Shown here: positions 54,347 to 63,565 of the stretch, piece by piece | Numbering within the stretch: position 1 is the first letter of the stretch | Layout of the letters: every line of letters starts with the position of its first letter | Assembly (NCBI GenBank): GCA_947495425.1 | Contig: CANLYR010000023.1 | Location: forward strand, 1 to 64,000 | From: an uncultured Aquimarina sp. | GTDB taxonomy: Bacteria > Bacteroidota > Bacteroidia > Flavobacteriales > Flavobacteriaceae | Direction of reading: 5' to 3' | DNA: 64,000 nucleotides | Program-made: the position numbers and the translations under genes | Notes under the pieces: generated by a model | What the model was told of the DNA's origin: nothing | Database searches by the model: none | Seen by the model: only the letters and a program-made list of their open reading frames with translations

Positions 54347-55516
54347 TTATTTCATTCCACCGATAATGCCCAATTCGAGTCCGCGCAACTCTGCAAGCCC
54401 TTTAAGTCTTCCGATCCCGGTATATCCCGGATTTGTTTTTTTCTGGAGGTCATCCAACATTTGGTGTCCGTGATCTGGTCTCATAGGTAGTGCTTTTACT
54501 CTTTTTTGTTGCAGTAATACGAGTTCTTTCATAACTTCAACAATCGGAACGTCACCTTCAAGATGGTTCGCTTCATGAAAATTTCCTTCGGTATCTCGTT
54601 TTGTACTTCTTAAATGTACAAAATGAATATGATTTCCGAAATCTTTTATCATTTTTACCAAATCATTATCCTTTCGTACTCCAAAAGAACCTGTGCAAAA
54701 TGTAATTCCGTTATTCGGGCTTGGAGTTTGATCTAAGATGCGCTGTACATGTGATGCAGTACTCACTACTCTGGGTAATCCAAAAATGGGGAACGGAGGA
54801 TCATCTGGATGTATGCCGAGAACCACGTTTTGCTCCTCTGCAATTGGGATAATTTCGTTTAGAAATAACTTTAGATGTTCAGCCAACTTATATTCATCGA
54901 TATTTTTATAAGTATCAAGGGCATTTTGAAACTGTTGAAGTGTATATCCTTCTTCGGCTCCTGGTAGACCAGATATAATAGTTTTAGTGAGGGTTTCTTT
55001 TTCCTTTTCTGTAGCAGCTTTAAAAAAGGCGGCTCCTTTTATGAACTGATTTTTATCGTAAGATGCCTCTGCATTTGGTCGTTTTAGGATAAAACAATCA
55101 AAAGCTATAAGAGCTTGCATCTCGAAGCGAAGTGCTTTTGCTCCATTTTGAAGTTCGTATGCCAGATTTGTACGCGTCCAATCTAAAATAGGCATAAAAT
55201 TATAACACACAGTTTGTATTCCTGCTACAGAAAGATTTTTCAAAGTAGTTTTATAATTTTCTATATACGTTTTATAGTTTCCTGCTCTGGTTTTAATATC
55301 CTCGTGAACAGGAACACTTTCTACTACAGACCATGTTAATCCGGCACTTTCTATTTTTTGTTTGTATGCTTGTATCTCTGCAACAGTCCAGATTTCTCCA
55401 TTGGGAATATGATGTAAAGCACTTACGATCCCGGTAGCACCAGATTGCTTGATGTCTCGAAGGCTTACCGTATCTTTGGGACCATACCAGCGCATGGTTT
55501 GTTCTAATCGTATCAT
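54347..55516 (-). CDS. uxuA: Mannonate dehydratase
   Basis: 389 residues (E. coli UxuA about 394). Begins [40 protein letters not shown], then [56 protein letters not shown] and [12 protein letters not shown] and [11 protein letters not shown], the conserved metal-binding Cys, His and Asp residues of the family. It dehydrates D-mannonate to 2-keto-3-deoxygluconate. Between the SDR gene (24 bases upstream) and the formylglycine-generating enzyme gene (7 bases downstream). Confidence 0.96.
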   Translation of the reverse strand: MIRLEQTMRWYGPKDTVSLRDIKQSGATGIVSALHHIPNGEIWTVAEIQAYKQKIESAGLTWSVVESVPVHEDIKTRAGNYKTYIENYKTTLKNLSVAGIQTVCYNFMPILDWTRTNLAYELQNGAKALRFEMQALIAFDCFILKRPNAEASYDKNQFIKGAAFFKAATEKEKETLTKTIISGLPGAEEGYTLQQFQNALDTYKNIDEYKLAEHLKLFLNEIIPIAEEQNVVLGIHPDDPPFPIFGLPRVVSTASHVQRILDQTPSPNNGITFCTGSFGVRKDNDLVKMIKDFGNHIHFVHLRSTKRDTEGNFHEANHLEGDVPIVEVMKELVLLQQKRVKALPMRPDHGHQMLDDLQKKTNPGYTGIGRLKGLAELRGLELGIIGGMK

Positions 55517-55540
55517 TTTTGATTTATTTTTTGATTCACT

Positions 55541-56356
55541 TTATACTCCGGCGAATGCATTAAATCCACCATCTACAGGGATAACAGTTCCCGTAACAAA
55601 TCGGGAGGCATCGCTACACAACCAGTGCATGGTACCAAAGAGTTCTTCGGTTTTGCCGAAACGCCCCATGGGCGTATTGTTTACGATTTTTTCTCCTCTC
55701 TGGGTTAAGCTTTGATCCTGATTGGTAAGTAATGTTCTATTTTGGTCGGTTAAAAAGAAACCAGGAGCCATAGCATTAACTCGTATGCCTTCACCATATT
55801 TTTGATTACATTCTACAGCCAACCATTTTGTTAGGTTATCGACAGCAGCCTTTGCAGATGAATATCCCATTACACGAGTTAACGGCCGTGCGGCAGACAT
55901 TGATGAGATATTGATGATACTGCCCTTTTTATCTTTTAAAAATAGAGGCAAAAATACTTTGGTAGGTAAAAAAGTACCCAAATAGTTGAGCTCCATTACT
56001 TTTTGTAAAGACGTTACATCGCTATCCATAATACTTTGATCAGGCATAACTACAGCACCGGGCATATTGCCTCCTGCGGCATTAACCAGCACATCTATTT
56101 TGCCAAAATTGTCGTTAAGTTTTTGATATACAGCATGCAGTTCTTCTTCTTTAGTCACATCAGCAATAGCTGGAAAGGCACTATGTCCTTGAGCTATTAT
56201 ATTCTGCACCAAAGCCTCAACTTTGGTTGGATTTCTTCCTAAAATAACTACTGTTGCTCCTTCTTGAGCAAGATATTTGGATATAGCAGCGCCCAACACA
56301 CCGGTAGCACCGCTAATTACAATGATATTATCTTTTATTGAAAATAATGTTGACAT
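55541..56356 (-). CDS. uxuB: SDR-type fructuronate reductase (mannonate oxidoreductase)
   Basis: 271 residues from the ATG at 56356; an upstream ATG at 56404 would overlap uxaA and only adds a non-family tail. Short-chain dehydrogenase: NAD site VISGATGVLGAAISKYLA (near 13-30), NNAG-like LVNAAGGNMPG, catalytic Ser in NISSMSAARP, and YSSAKAAVDNL with Tyr-x-x-x-Lys. C-terminal GTVIPVDGGFNAFAGV. Place between uxaA and uxuA makes D-fructuronate reduction to D-mannonate the likely reaction, as for the SDR-type UxuB of Bacillus. Ten bases after uxaA. Confidence 0.85.
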   Translation of the reverse strand: MSTLFSIKDNIIVISGATGVLGAAISKYLAQEGATVVILGRNPTKVEALVQNIIAQGHSAFPAIADVTKEEELHAVYQKLNDNFGKIDVLVNAAGGNMPGAVVMPDQSIMDSDVTSLQKVMELNYLGTFLPTKVFLPLFLKDKKGSIINISSMSAARPLTRVMGYSSAKAAVDNLTKWLAVECNQKYGEGIRVNAMAPGFFLTDQNRTLLTNQDQSLTQRGEKIVNNTPMGRFGKTEELFGTMHWLCSDASRFVTGTVIPVDGGFNAFAGV

Positions 56357-56366
56357 ATTTTGTTTT

Positions 56367-58010
56367 TTATAGTGAAATTCCTCTTTTCCAGGGGATAAAA
56401 TCATCTTGATGCAATTGCTGAGCTTTGGTTTTCATTTCTCCACTTGCAATTTGAATTATAAAATCTAACAATTCTTCGCCCAACTCGGTAATCGTTCTGC
56501 CTTGTGTAAGGATATATCCTGTATCAAAATCAATAATATCAGACATTTTGTTTGCTAGTGCTGTATTTGATGAAATTTTTATTACAGGAGCAACAGGGTT
56601 TCCTGTAGGCGTACCCAACCCTGTGGTAAATAGTATAATATTAGCCCCAGACCCTGCAAGCGCTGTGGTGCTCTCTACGTCGTTTCCGGGGGTGCAGAGT
56701 AAATTTAAACCCGATTTTACAGCATATTCGGCATAATTCAAGACATCAACTACGGGAGACGTTCCTCCTTTTTTTGCTGCTCCTGCACTTTTCATCGCAT
56801 CTGTTATAAGACCGTTCCTAATATTACCCGGACTAGGGTTCATATCGAAACCCGATCCTACAGCTTCGGCCGAGGCTTCATAAGACTTCATGAGGTGGGT
56901 AAATTTATTAGCGATCTCATTGTTCTTACATCGATTAATAAGCTCTCGTTCTACTCCGCAAAGTTCGGGAAACTCTGCTAGTATTGCTTTTCCGCCAAGA
57001 GCGACAATATAATCTGATACTTGACCCACAGTAGGATTTGCAGATATCCCCGAAAATCCATCGGATCCACCACACTCCAAACCAATAGTTAAATGGTTTA
57101 AAGAAGCAGGCTTACGGTTTATTTTATTGGCTTCGACTAGACCAGAGAACGTTTTTTTGATAGCATTAACCATCATGTTTTGCTCGGTTCCTTCCTTTTG
57201 TTGTTCTAAATAATAAACAGGTTTTTTAATGTTGGGTTGTATATTTTGAATTTTTTCTTCAAGAATTGAAATTTGAGCATTTTGACAGCCCAGACTAAGT
57301 ATTGTGGCACCAGCCACATTAGGATTTGCAATATATCCAGCCAGTAATGCACATAATGCATCAGAATCTTCTCTGGTACCGCCACAACCACTAGTATGTG
57401 TTAAAAATTTCATCCCATCTATATTTTGAAATATTGAAGGATGTTGTGATTGTACATCAAGAATTTCGTGATACTCAATAGTACTTTCTTTACCTTGTTT
57501 ATATAAATCAACTATTTTACGCACATAATCTTTGTATGGATTGGCTTTGGCGAATCCCAGTTCCTCAAGAAAAGCGTGTTTCATCACTTCCACATTTCTA
57601 TTTTCACAAAAAACCAGAGGAATGACAAGCCAATAGTTGGCAGTACCCACCTGACCGTCATTTCTGTGATACCCCATAAACGTTTTACTTTTCCAGCGAT
57701 CTGTGTTGGGGATATCCCAATTGTGTATACCCTCTTTTTTTGAAAAGGAATTCGTTTGGTGAATAACATTTTCAACGGTAAGCCGTGAGCCTTTAGCGAT
57801 TTTTTTATTTGCTTTTCCCACCAGAATTCCATACATAATAATTGCATCGCCCAGCTTTAGATCATACTCAGAAAATTTATGCTTGGCGGGAATGTTTTCC
57901 TCAATAGTAATTTCTTCACTATCATAAGATAATCGTTCTCCTTTTGTGAGAGAGGTAAGCGCAACGAATACATTGTCTTGTGGATGTATTTTTAAAATTT
58001 TATGATTCAT
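56367..58010 (-). CDS. uxaA: Altronate dehydratase
   Basis: 547 residues. N-terminal SAF domain at 1-90 (HPQDNVFVALTSLTKGERL, GDAIIMYGILVGKANKKIAKG) fused to the large catalytic domain: FMGYHRNDGQVGTANYWLVIP, HTSGCGGTREDSDALC, LSLGCQNAQ, GLECGGSDGFSGISANP, CTPGNDVESTTALAGSG and TTGLGTPTGNPVAPVIK. The conserved Cys residues hold an iron site. It turns D-altronate into 2-keto-3-deoxygluconate, closing the galacturonate branch. First gene of the leftward arm; a perfect 28-base operator palindrome lies 16 bases before its start and overlaps the promoter. Confidence 0.95.
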   Translation of the reverse strand: MNHKILKIHPQDNVFVALTSLTKGERLSYDSEEITIEENIPAKHKFSEYDLKLGDAIIMYGILVGKANKKIAKGSRLTVENVIHQTNSFSKKEGIHNWDIPNTDRWKSKTFMGYHRNDGQVGTANYWLVIPLVFCENRNVEVMKHAFLEELGFAKANPYKDYVRKIVDLYKQGKESTIEYHEILDVQSQHPSIFQNIDGMKFLTHTSGCGGTREDSDALCALLAGYIANPNVAGATILSLGCQNAQISILEEKIQNIQPNIKKPVYYLEQQKEGTEQNMMVNAIKKTFSGLVEANKINRKPASLNHLTIGLECGGSDGFSGISANPTVGQVSDYIVALGGKAILAEFPELCGVERELINRCKNNEIANKFTHLMKSYEASAEAVGSGFDMNPSPGNIRNGLITDAMKSAGAAKKGGTSPVVDVLNYAEYAVKSGLNLLCTPGNDVESTTALAGSGANIILFTTGLGTPTGNPVAPVIKISSNTALANKMSDIIDFDTGYILTQGRTITELGEELLDFIIQIASGEMKTKAQQLHQDDFIPWKRGISL

Positions 58011-58026
58011 TTTAAATTAAAAGTAT

Positions 58027-58054
58027 TATATTGCGCAATCGATTGCGCAATATA
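58027..58054. promoter_or_regulatory. 28-base perfect operator palindrome between uxaA and kdgK
   Basis: Perfect palindrome centred at 58040/58041 with the core GCGCAATCGATTGCGC. It is the longest of the CAATCGATTG sites. Leftward it is followed by TACTTTTA, a -7-like element, so protein bound here would cover the uxaA promoter; kdgK starts 75 bases to the right, so both divergent arms can be controlled. Confidence 0.88.
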
Positions 58055-58129
58055 CATAAAAAAGTATAATTCAGTAGGATTAAAGCTAGAATTTTTTAAA
58101 ACCAGATCCATACAGACTATTCATTATTA

Positions 58130-59128
58130 ATGAAAAAAAAAATAATAACTATAGGGGAAGTCATGATGAGATTAATGGCTTCTTGCGATGATAGATTTTT
58201 GCAAGCAAACCAGTACAACGTGTATTATGGAGGAGCAGAAGCTAATGTAGCCGTGTCTTTGTCGCATTTAGATCAGGAAACAGTACATGTTTCGGCATTT
58301 CCTGATCAGGATATTGGTAAAGCAGCATCGAATTATTTAAAAGCGAATGGGGTAGACACATCTCATATTTTATTTTCCGCAGCGGGGAGAATGGGACTTT
58401 ATTTTCATGAAAAAGGAACAATGCAACGTTCATCTCGTATTATCTATGATCGTTTTGACTCTTCATTTTCTTTAGTAAAAGCTAGTGACTTTGACTGGGA
58501 TGCAATATTTAGCGATGCTGATTGGTTACATTGGACGGGTATAACGCCTGCTATTTCTGAATCTGCAGCGGCGTTGTGTAAGGTAGCAATTGATAAAGCT
58601 AAAGACAAAGGATTGACTATAAGTGGCGATGTAAATTATAGAAGGAATCTTTGGCAATATGGAAAACAACCTCTAGACATCATGCCGGATCTTATTTCTA
58701 AAACCGATGTAATTATAGCCGGACTTACTGACTTTGAAAATTGTATGGATATAAAAAAGGAACATTTTGAAGAAGCTTGTGATGAAGCTTGTCAAAGGTT
58801 TTCAAATATTGATATCATTGCTTCTACACGACGTGTTTCAATATCGGCATCACACAATAATTTGTCTGGGATCATGTATAAGAATGGCGAAATTTTTATT
58901 TCTAAAAGTTATGAAATGCCGTATATTATTGACAGAATAGGAGGCGGTGATGCTTTTATGGCAGGACTTATATATGGTTTGTTGTTTAAAAAAGATCAGG
59001 AAATTCTGGAGTTTGCTGTGGCAGCCTCAGTATTGAAACATGCTATACATGGTGATGCTAATTTATCAAAAGTTGAAGAAATTGAGCACTTGCTTACAAA
59101 TAAAAATATAGGAAGATTATTGCGATGA
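58130..59128 (+). CDS. kdgK: 2-keto-3-deoxygluconate kinase
   Basis: 332 residues, PfkB/ribokinase family. N-terminal ITIGEVMMRLMASCDDRFLQANQYNVYYGGAEANVAVSLSHL (sugar-binding GGAEANVA), mid ISGDVNYRRNLW, and C-terminal DRIGGGDAFMAGLIYGLL with the catalytic Asp (near 272) where most members have DTTGAGD. It phosphorylates 2-keto-3-deoxygluconate, the product of both UxaA and UxuA. Its last 4 bases overlap the start of eda. Confidence 0.93.
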   Translation: MKKKIITIGEVMMRLMASCDDRFLQANQYNVYYGGAEANVAVSLSHLDQETVHVSAFPDQDIGKAASNYLKANGVDTSHILFSAAGRMGLYFHEKGTMQRSSRIIYDRFDSSFSLVKASDFDWDAIFSDADWLHWTGITPAISESAAALCKVAIDKAKDKGLTISGDVNYRRNLWQYGKQPLDIMPDLISKTDVIIAGLTDFENCMDIKKEHFEEACDEACQRFSNIDIIASTRRVSISASHNNLSGIMYKNGEIFISKSYEMPYIIDRIGGGDAFMAGLIYGLLFKKDQEILEFAVAASVLKHAIHGDANLSKVEEIEHLLTNKNIGRLLR

Positions 59129-59796
59129 CAAAAAGAAATAGCACAAAAGCAGAAATCATTAGCGTAATGGAACAAACCGGAATGATTCCGGTTTTTAATC
59201 ATAGTGATGTAGAAACTGCCAAACAAGTATTAGATGTTTCATATCACGGCGGGGTTCGCGTTTTTGAATTTACCAACAGAGGAGATAATGCATTGTCGGT
59301 ATTTATTGAGCTTGCTAAGTATGCTGCCAAATACGACGATCTCCTTCTGGGTATTGGTACTATTTTCGATACGGATACCGCTCAGAAATTTTTAGATGCA
59401 GGAGCTCAGTTTATCGTTTCTCCGGCTTTGATACCAGAGCTTGCAAGTTTTGCACAAGAACGTGAGCTATTGTGGATTCCCGGATGCAGTACGGTTACTG
59501 AAGTATATCGTGCAACCCGGTTGGGAGCAGAATTAATAAAAGTATTTCCTGGTAATATCCTAGGCCCTGCCTTTGTAAAAGCGATTAAATCTGTACTTCC
59601 TTGGGTAAAAATTATGCCTACAGGAGGGGTGTCTCCCAATAAAGAAAATCTTAGTACTTGGTTTGAAACTGGTGTAAGTTGCGTTGGGATGGGATCACAA
59701 CTCTTCAAAAAAGAAGATATACAAGCTAAAAATTATACCAAACTTTCGACATTAATCCGGGAAACTCTCAATACCATTAAAAATATGCGTGATTAA
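59125..59796 (+). CDS. eda: KDPG/KHG aldolase
   Basis: 223 residues (family about 210). MEQTGMIPVFNHSDVETAKQV, GVRVFEFTNRGDNALSV (catalytic Glu), LLLGIGTIFDT, QFIVSPAL, and the Schiff-base Lys in GAELIKVFPGN, with IMPTGGVSPNKENL at the phosphate site. It splits 2-keto-3-deoxy-6-phosphogluconate into pyruvate and glyceraldehyde 3-phosphate, the final step of the pathway. ATGA overlap with kdgK. Confidence 0.95.
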   Translation: MTKRNSTKAEIISVMEQTGMIPVFNHSDVETAKQVLDVSYHGGVRVFEFTNRGDNALSVFIELAKYAAKYDDLLLGIGTIFDTDTAQKFLDAGAQFIVSPALIPELASFAQERELLWIPGCSTVTEVYRATRLGAELIKVFPGNILGPAFVKAIKSVLPWVKIMPTGGVSPNKENLSTWFETGVSCVGMGSQLFKKEDIQAKNYTKLSTLIRETLNTIKNMRD

Positions 59797-59797
59797 T

Positions 59798-60772
59798 ATG
59801 AAACTAAAACTAAGTATAGGTATTCTCGGGTTTGTATTACTTTTATCTTGTCAGAAAGAAGAAGGTACTAAAGTGTTGCGACTAGCTCACGGACTCGATA
59901 CCAAACACCCTGTTCATAAAGCTATGGTACATTTGGGGGAAAAGCTGAATGAAAAATCAGGGGGTAAACTTACGGTTAAAATTTATCCCAGTGGTCAGTT
60001 AGGGGCCGAGCGTGAATGCTTAGAACTTTTACAAATAGGAAGCCTTGATATAACCAAAGTTTCTGCAGCGGTATTAGAGAACTTTGTTTCTGAATACAAA
60101 ATATTTAGTATTCCTTATATATTTAGAGATAAGTTACACAGTCATAAAGTATACGATAGTGAAGTGGGAAAAGAATTTTTATTAAAAGGCGAACCTTTTC
60201 GACTCAGAGGGTTATGCTTTTATGATGCAGGAAGTAGAAGTTTTTATACAAAGAAGAAGTCGATCAACTCTCCAGAAGATCTCAAAGGCTTGAAAATTAG
60301 AGTACAAAAGAGTAATATGGCGGTATCTATGGTACAGCAGTTAGGAGGTTCTCCTACACCGATATCATGGGGAGAACTCTATACGGCACTGCAGCAAGGT
60401 GTAGTAGATGGAGCCGAGAATAATCTACCTAGTTTCTACTCTTCGAAACATTATGAGGTTTGTAAATTTTATAGTGTAGATGAGCATACAGCAGTACCCG
60501 ATATCTTGTTAATTGGTACCGAAAGTTGGAATCGCCTGAGCCAACAAGAACAAAAATGGTTACAAGAAGCTGCAGATGAATCGGCAATTTTTCAGAGGGG
60601 AGTCTGGGATAAAGCAGAAAAACTTTCTCTAAAAGCGATCAAAGAAGCGGGAGTGCAGGTTAATTATCCGGATAAGAATTCTTTTGCACATAAAACGAAA
60701 GAAATTAGAAATATGTTTAAAAAGGATAATGAGGCTTTGCGTCTTATTAAAGCTATAAAATCCATAAAATAA
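59798..60772 (+). CDS. TRAP transporter solute-binding lipoprotein (DctP family)
   Basis: 324 residues from the ATG at 59798, 1 base after the eda stop. Lipobox LLLSC then QKEEG, so tethered rather than free in the periplasm. DctP family: LRLAHGLDTKHPVHKAMVHLGEKLNEKSGGKLTVKIYPSGQLGAERECLELLQ, LKGLKIRVQKSNMAV (Arg that binds the carboxylate) and QQGVVDGAENN. It delivers an acid, here most likely a uronate, to the membrane part. Stop and next start overlap (TAATG). Confidence 0.93.
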   Translation: MKLKLSIGILGFVLLLSCQKEEGTKVLRLAHGLDTKHPVHKAMVHLGEKLNEKSGGKLTVKIYPSGQLGAERECLELLQIGSLDITKVSAAVLENFVSEYKIFSIPYIFRDKLHSHKVYDSEVGKEFLLKGEPFRLRGLCFYDAGSRSFYTKKKSINSPEDLKGLKIRVQKSNMAVSMVQQLGGSPTPISWGELYTALQQGVVDGAENNLPSFYSSKHYEVCKFYSVDEHTAVPDILLIGTESWNRLSQQEQKWLQEAADESAIFQRGVWDKAEKLSLKAIKEAGVQVNYPDKNSFAHKTKEIRNMFKKDNEALRLIKAIKSIK

Positions 60773-61239
60773 TGCGAATACTAATAGATAAAATACTTGA
60801 GAGGTTACTTATTTTGATTATTTCTGTGATGTTAATTGCAGTGGTATGGCAGGTGATTTCTAGATATTTATTAGGGGATCCCAGTACACTAACAGATGAG
60901 ATTGCGAGTTTTTCATTAATTTGGTTTGGTCTTTTTGGAGCAGCTTATGCTACAGGTAAAGAATTACACTTGGCTATTGATCTTATTCCTACTAAAATAG
61001 TAGATAAATCTCAAACTCTTTTTTCAGGGATTGTAACTTTTTCTACACTAATTTTTGCCTTTTTTGTAATGGTTATTGGAGGACTTCGATTATGTTGGAT
61101 TACCTATACATTGGATCAGCGTTCTGCTGCTTTAGAAATTCCTCTGGCTTACATTTATTTGGTAGTGCCTATCAGTGGGATTTTGATTGTATACTATAGT
61201 CTGGATATTTTTATTAAAAAACGTCAAATGATCAAATAG
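60772..61239 (+). CDS. TRAP transporter small membrane subunit (DctQ family)
   Basis: 155 residues with four membrane segments, the family's standard layout: LLILIISVMLIAVVWQVISRYLLGDPSTLTDEIASFSLIWFGLFGAAYATGKELHLAIDL. The R-Y-L and W-x-x-E-x-A-like (TDEIASF) and G-x-x-HL motifs are typical. It joins the binding protein and the large subunit. Between dctP and dctM, 6 bases before the latter. Confidence 0.93.
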   Translation: MRILIDKILERLLILIISVMLIAVVWQVISRYLLGDPSTLTDEIASFSLIWFGLFGAAYATGKELHLAIDLIPTKIVDKSQTLFSGIVTFSTLIFAFFVMVIGGLRLCWITYTLDQRSAALEIPLAYIYLVVPISGILIVYYSLDIFIKKRQMIK

Positions 61240-61245
61240 AGCGGT

Positions 61246-62541
61246 ATGGGATATATTGAAGCATTCATATTAGTACTTAGTTTTTTAATTTTTTTATCCT
61301 TAAGAGTGCCTATTGCTTATAGTATAGGGCTTTCGGGATTATTCACTTTGGTGGTATCAATGCCGTTTCTGCCAGCAGTAACCACGTTGGCACAACGTAT
61401 GGCAACTTCTCTGGATAGCTTTGCTCTATTAGCTATTCCATTTTTTATCCTTGCCGGTCAAATCATGAATCGCGGTGGTATTGCACATCGATTAATTGAG
61501 TTTGCCAAAGCAATTGTAGGTCCTTTACCAGGCGGATTAGCTTTTGTAAATATTATTGCTTGTATGCTTTTTGGAGCCATCTCTGGATCTGCAGTTGCAG
61601 CTGCTTCTGCAATAGGGGGATTTATGAACCCTATGATGGAAAAAGAAGGCTATGATAAGTCATTTAGTGCAGCAGTAAATATCACAAGTGCAACTACAGG
61701 TTTGATTATCCCTCCAAGTAATATCTTGATTATTTATTCTCTTGCCAGTGGTGGCGTATCTATCGCTGCACTATTTCTTGCGGGCTATATTCCTGGGATT
61801 TTGATTGGCTTGGCCTTAATGATTGTTGCTGGAGTATATTCGTACATCAAAAAATACCCGACAGAGAAGGCTGTAGGTATAACAATGTTTTTGAAACGTT
61901 TTCTGGCAGCACTTCCTAGTTTGTTATTATTAATCGTAGTTATTGGCGGTATTGTAGCGGGTATATTTACAGCTACCGAAGCTTCAGCCGTTGCAGTTAT
62001 TTATACGTTTATTTTAGCTTTTGTTTATAAAGAAATTACAGTGAAGGATATTTCTTCTATTCTGTTGGAAACTACCAAAACTACAGCGATAGTAATGCTA
62101 TTGATTGCAACATCGGTAGCAATGTCCTGGGTGATGTCTTATGAAAATATTCCGCAAGAAATCAGTAATACATTATTGGTAATTAGTGATAACCCTATAG
62201 TGATTTTGATTATTATAAACTTAATTCTTCTTTTTGTAGGAGTTTTTATGGATATGACACCTGCTGTATTGATTTTCACTCCCATTTTCTTGCCGATAGT
62301 TACTAATATTGGTATAGACCCCGTTCATTTTGGAATCATTATGATTATGAATTTGTGCATTGGGTTATGCACACCGCCCGTTGGATCTGTACTTTTTGTT
62401 GGGTGTGGAGTAGCAAATTTGAGTATTCAAAAAGTAATACGCCCTTTATTACCCTTATTTATCGTAATGATTTTAGTATTAATACTGGTTACTTATATTC
62501 CAGAATTGAGTTTATGGGTTCCAGAACTGTTTGGGTTTTAA
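61246..62541 (+). CDS. TRAP transporter large permease subunit (DctM family)
   Basis: 431 residues with about 12 membrane segments. Motifs: LALAIPFFILAGQIMNRGG-like LLAIPFFILAGQIMNRGG, GGLAFVNIIACMLFGAISGSAVAAASAIGGFMNPMM, TSATTGLIIPPSNILIIYS and MNLCIGLCTPPVGSVLFVGCGVA, all standard in DctM. It carries the acid inward with Na+. It completes the kdgK-eda-TRAP operon. TRAP carriers are less usual than MFS-type ExuT in Bacteroidetes uronate loci. Confidence 0.95.
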   Translation: MGYIEAFILVLSFLIFLSLRVPIAYSIGLSGLFTLVVSMPFLPAVTTLAQRMATSLDSFALLAIPFFILAGQIMNRGGIAHRLIEFAKAIVGPLPGGLAFVNIIACMLFGAISGSAVAAASAIGGFMNPMMEKEGYDKSFSAAVNITSATTGLIIPPSNILIIYSLASGGVSIAALFLAGYIPGILIGLALMIVAGVYSYIKKYPTEKAVGITMFLKRFLAALPSLLLLIVVIGGIVAGIFTATEASAVAVIYTFILAFVYKEITVKDISSILLETTKTTAIVMLLIATSVAMSWVMSYENIPQEISNTLLVISDNPIVILIIINLILLFVGVFMDMTPAVLIFTPIFLPIVTNIGIDPVHFGIIMIMNLCIGLCTPPVGSVLFVGCGVANLSIQKVIRPLLPLFIVMILVLILVTYIPELSLWVPELFGF

Positions 62542-62582
62542 AATTCTTCATTTCTCTTAGAATGACGATTTTTTAGAAAACC

Positions 62583-62996
62583 TCAATGCGGTAATTTTTC
62601 TTTGATAATACCGTACAAAAACGTGCCAAAAATAGAAGAGGGAATTACGATTATAATAGGAATATAGCCAGCTCCAAATAAAACAAACATTGGTCCGGGG
62701 CATGCACCTGCCAGCGCCCAGCCTAAACCAAAAATAATTCCGCCAAGTAGATACCTGCTAAAGCTCTTATCTTTTGGAGTGATATGAATCTTTTCGCCAT
62801 AAACAGATTTCAGTTTCAGTCTTTTTATGAGTTGAATAGTAATAATACCAAGCCCAACTGCAGAACCTATAATTCCATACATATGGAAAGATGCAAAGTG
62901 AAACATTTCATAAATTCTAAACCAAGATGCAGCTTCAGATTTGAATAAAACAATTCCGAAGAAAATACCGATTAATACATATATAATTGAACGCAT
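62583..62996 (-). CDS. Half-size YeeE/YedE membrane protein, second part
   Basis: 137 residues with about four membrane segments. The motif FGLGWALAGACPGPMFVLFGAGYIP (near 92-116) is the conserved Cys-Pro-Gly-Pro segment of YeeE/YedE proteins, which import thiosulfate or related sulfur compounds. With the neighbour at 63001-63558 (4 bases away) it makes up a split version of a longer single-chain transporter. In a sulfur-handling operon with a rhodanese gene. Confidence 0.88.
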   Translation of the reverse strand: MRSIIYVLIGIFFGIVLFKSEAASWFRIYEMFHFASFHMYGIIGSAVGLGIITIQLIKRLKLKSVYGEKIHITPKDKSFSRYLLGGIIFGLGWALAGACPGPMFVLFGAGYIPIIIVIPSSIFGTFLYGIIKEKLPH

Positions 62997-63000
62997 GTGT

Positions 63001-63558
63001 CTAAAAAATTAAAGGAAAAATGAAATGCACCATAACCAAACCACCTATAAAAAATCCGATTACAGCTATAAGCGAAGGTAGTTGTAAATTGCTAAGTCCC
63101 GATATGGCATGCCCAGATGTGCACCCTCCTGCATAGCGAGCCCCAAAACCCACTAATATCCCTCCAATAACTAATAAAAGCAATGCTTTAGGGTTATTGA
63201 GTACATCATTAGAAAATAGGTTGTCTGGCATATACGCTTTTCCTGCACTTTCAAAACCTTTAGACTGGAGATCAACCACAATATCAGGATTAAGACGTAC
63301 CGAAGTATCTACGGATAGAAAGTTGGTAGCTATAAATCCTCCTAGTACTACTCCTAGCACTACGATAAGGTTCCAGCGTTGAGCTTTCCAATCAAATCTG
63401 AAAAAATCTGAAGTTTTTCCTGCACCACAAATGGTACACATCGTTCTAAGATTAGAAGACATACCAAATCTTTTACCTACCATTAGTAATAAGAACATCA
63501 CTAAGGTGATTAATGGACCAGATACATACCATGGCCAGGGATTATAAATCCAATTCAT
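63001..63558 (-). CDS. Half-size YeeE/YedE membrane protein, first part
   Basis: 185 residues with about five membrane segments. The C-terminal GILVGFGARYAGGCTSGHAISGLSNLQLPSL (near 137-167) has the conserved Gly-Gly-Cys-Thr-Ser-Gly-His motif of the YeeE/TsuA family, whose Cys binds sulfur ligands. A further CTICGAG near 41-47 may be an extra metal or sulfur site. Follows the rhodanese gene by 7 bases. Confidence 0.9.
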   Translation of the reverse strand: MNWIYNPWPWYVSGPLITLVMFLLLMVGKRFGMSSNLRTMCTICGAGKTSDFFRFDWKAQRWNLIVVLGVVLGGFIATNFLSVDTSVRLNPDIVVDLQSKGFESAGKAYMPDNLFSNDVLNNPKALLLLVIGGILVGFGARYAGGCTSGHAISGLSNLQLPSLIAVIGFFIGGLVMVHFIFPLIF

Positions 63559-63565
63559 TTATAGT

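Noticed and set aside
55541..56356. KduD-type 2-keto-3-deoxygluconate dehydrogenase
   Set aside because: No kduI and no lyase are present, and the gene lies between uxaA and uxuA, so fructuronate reduction fits better; not excluded by sequence.
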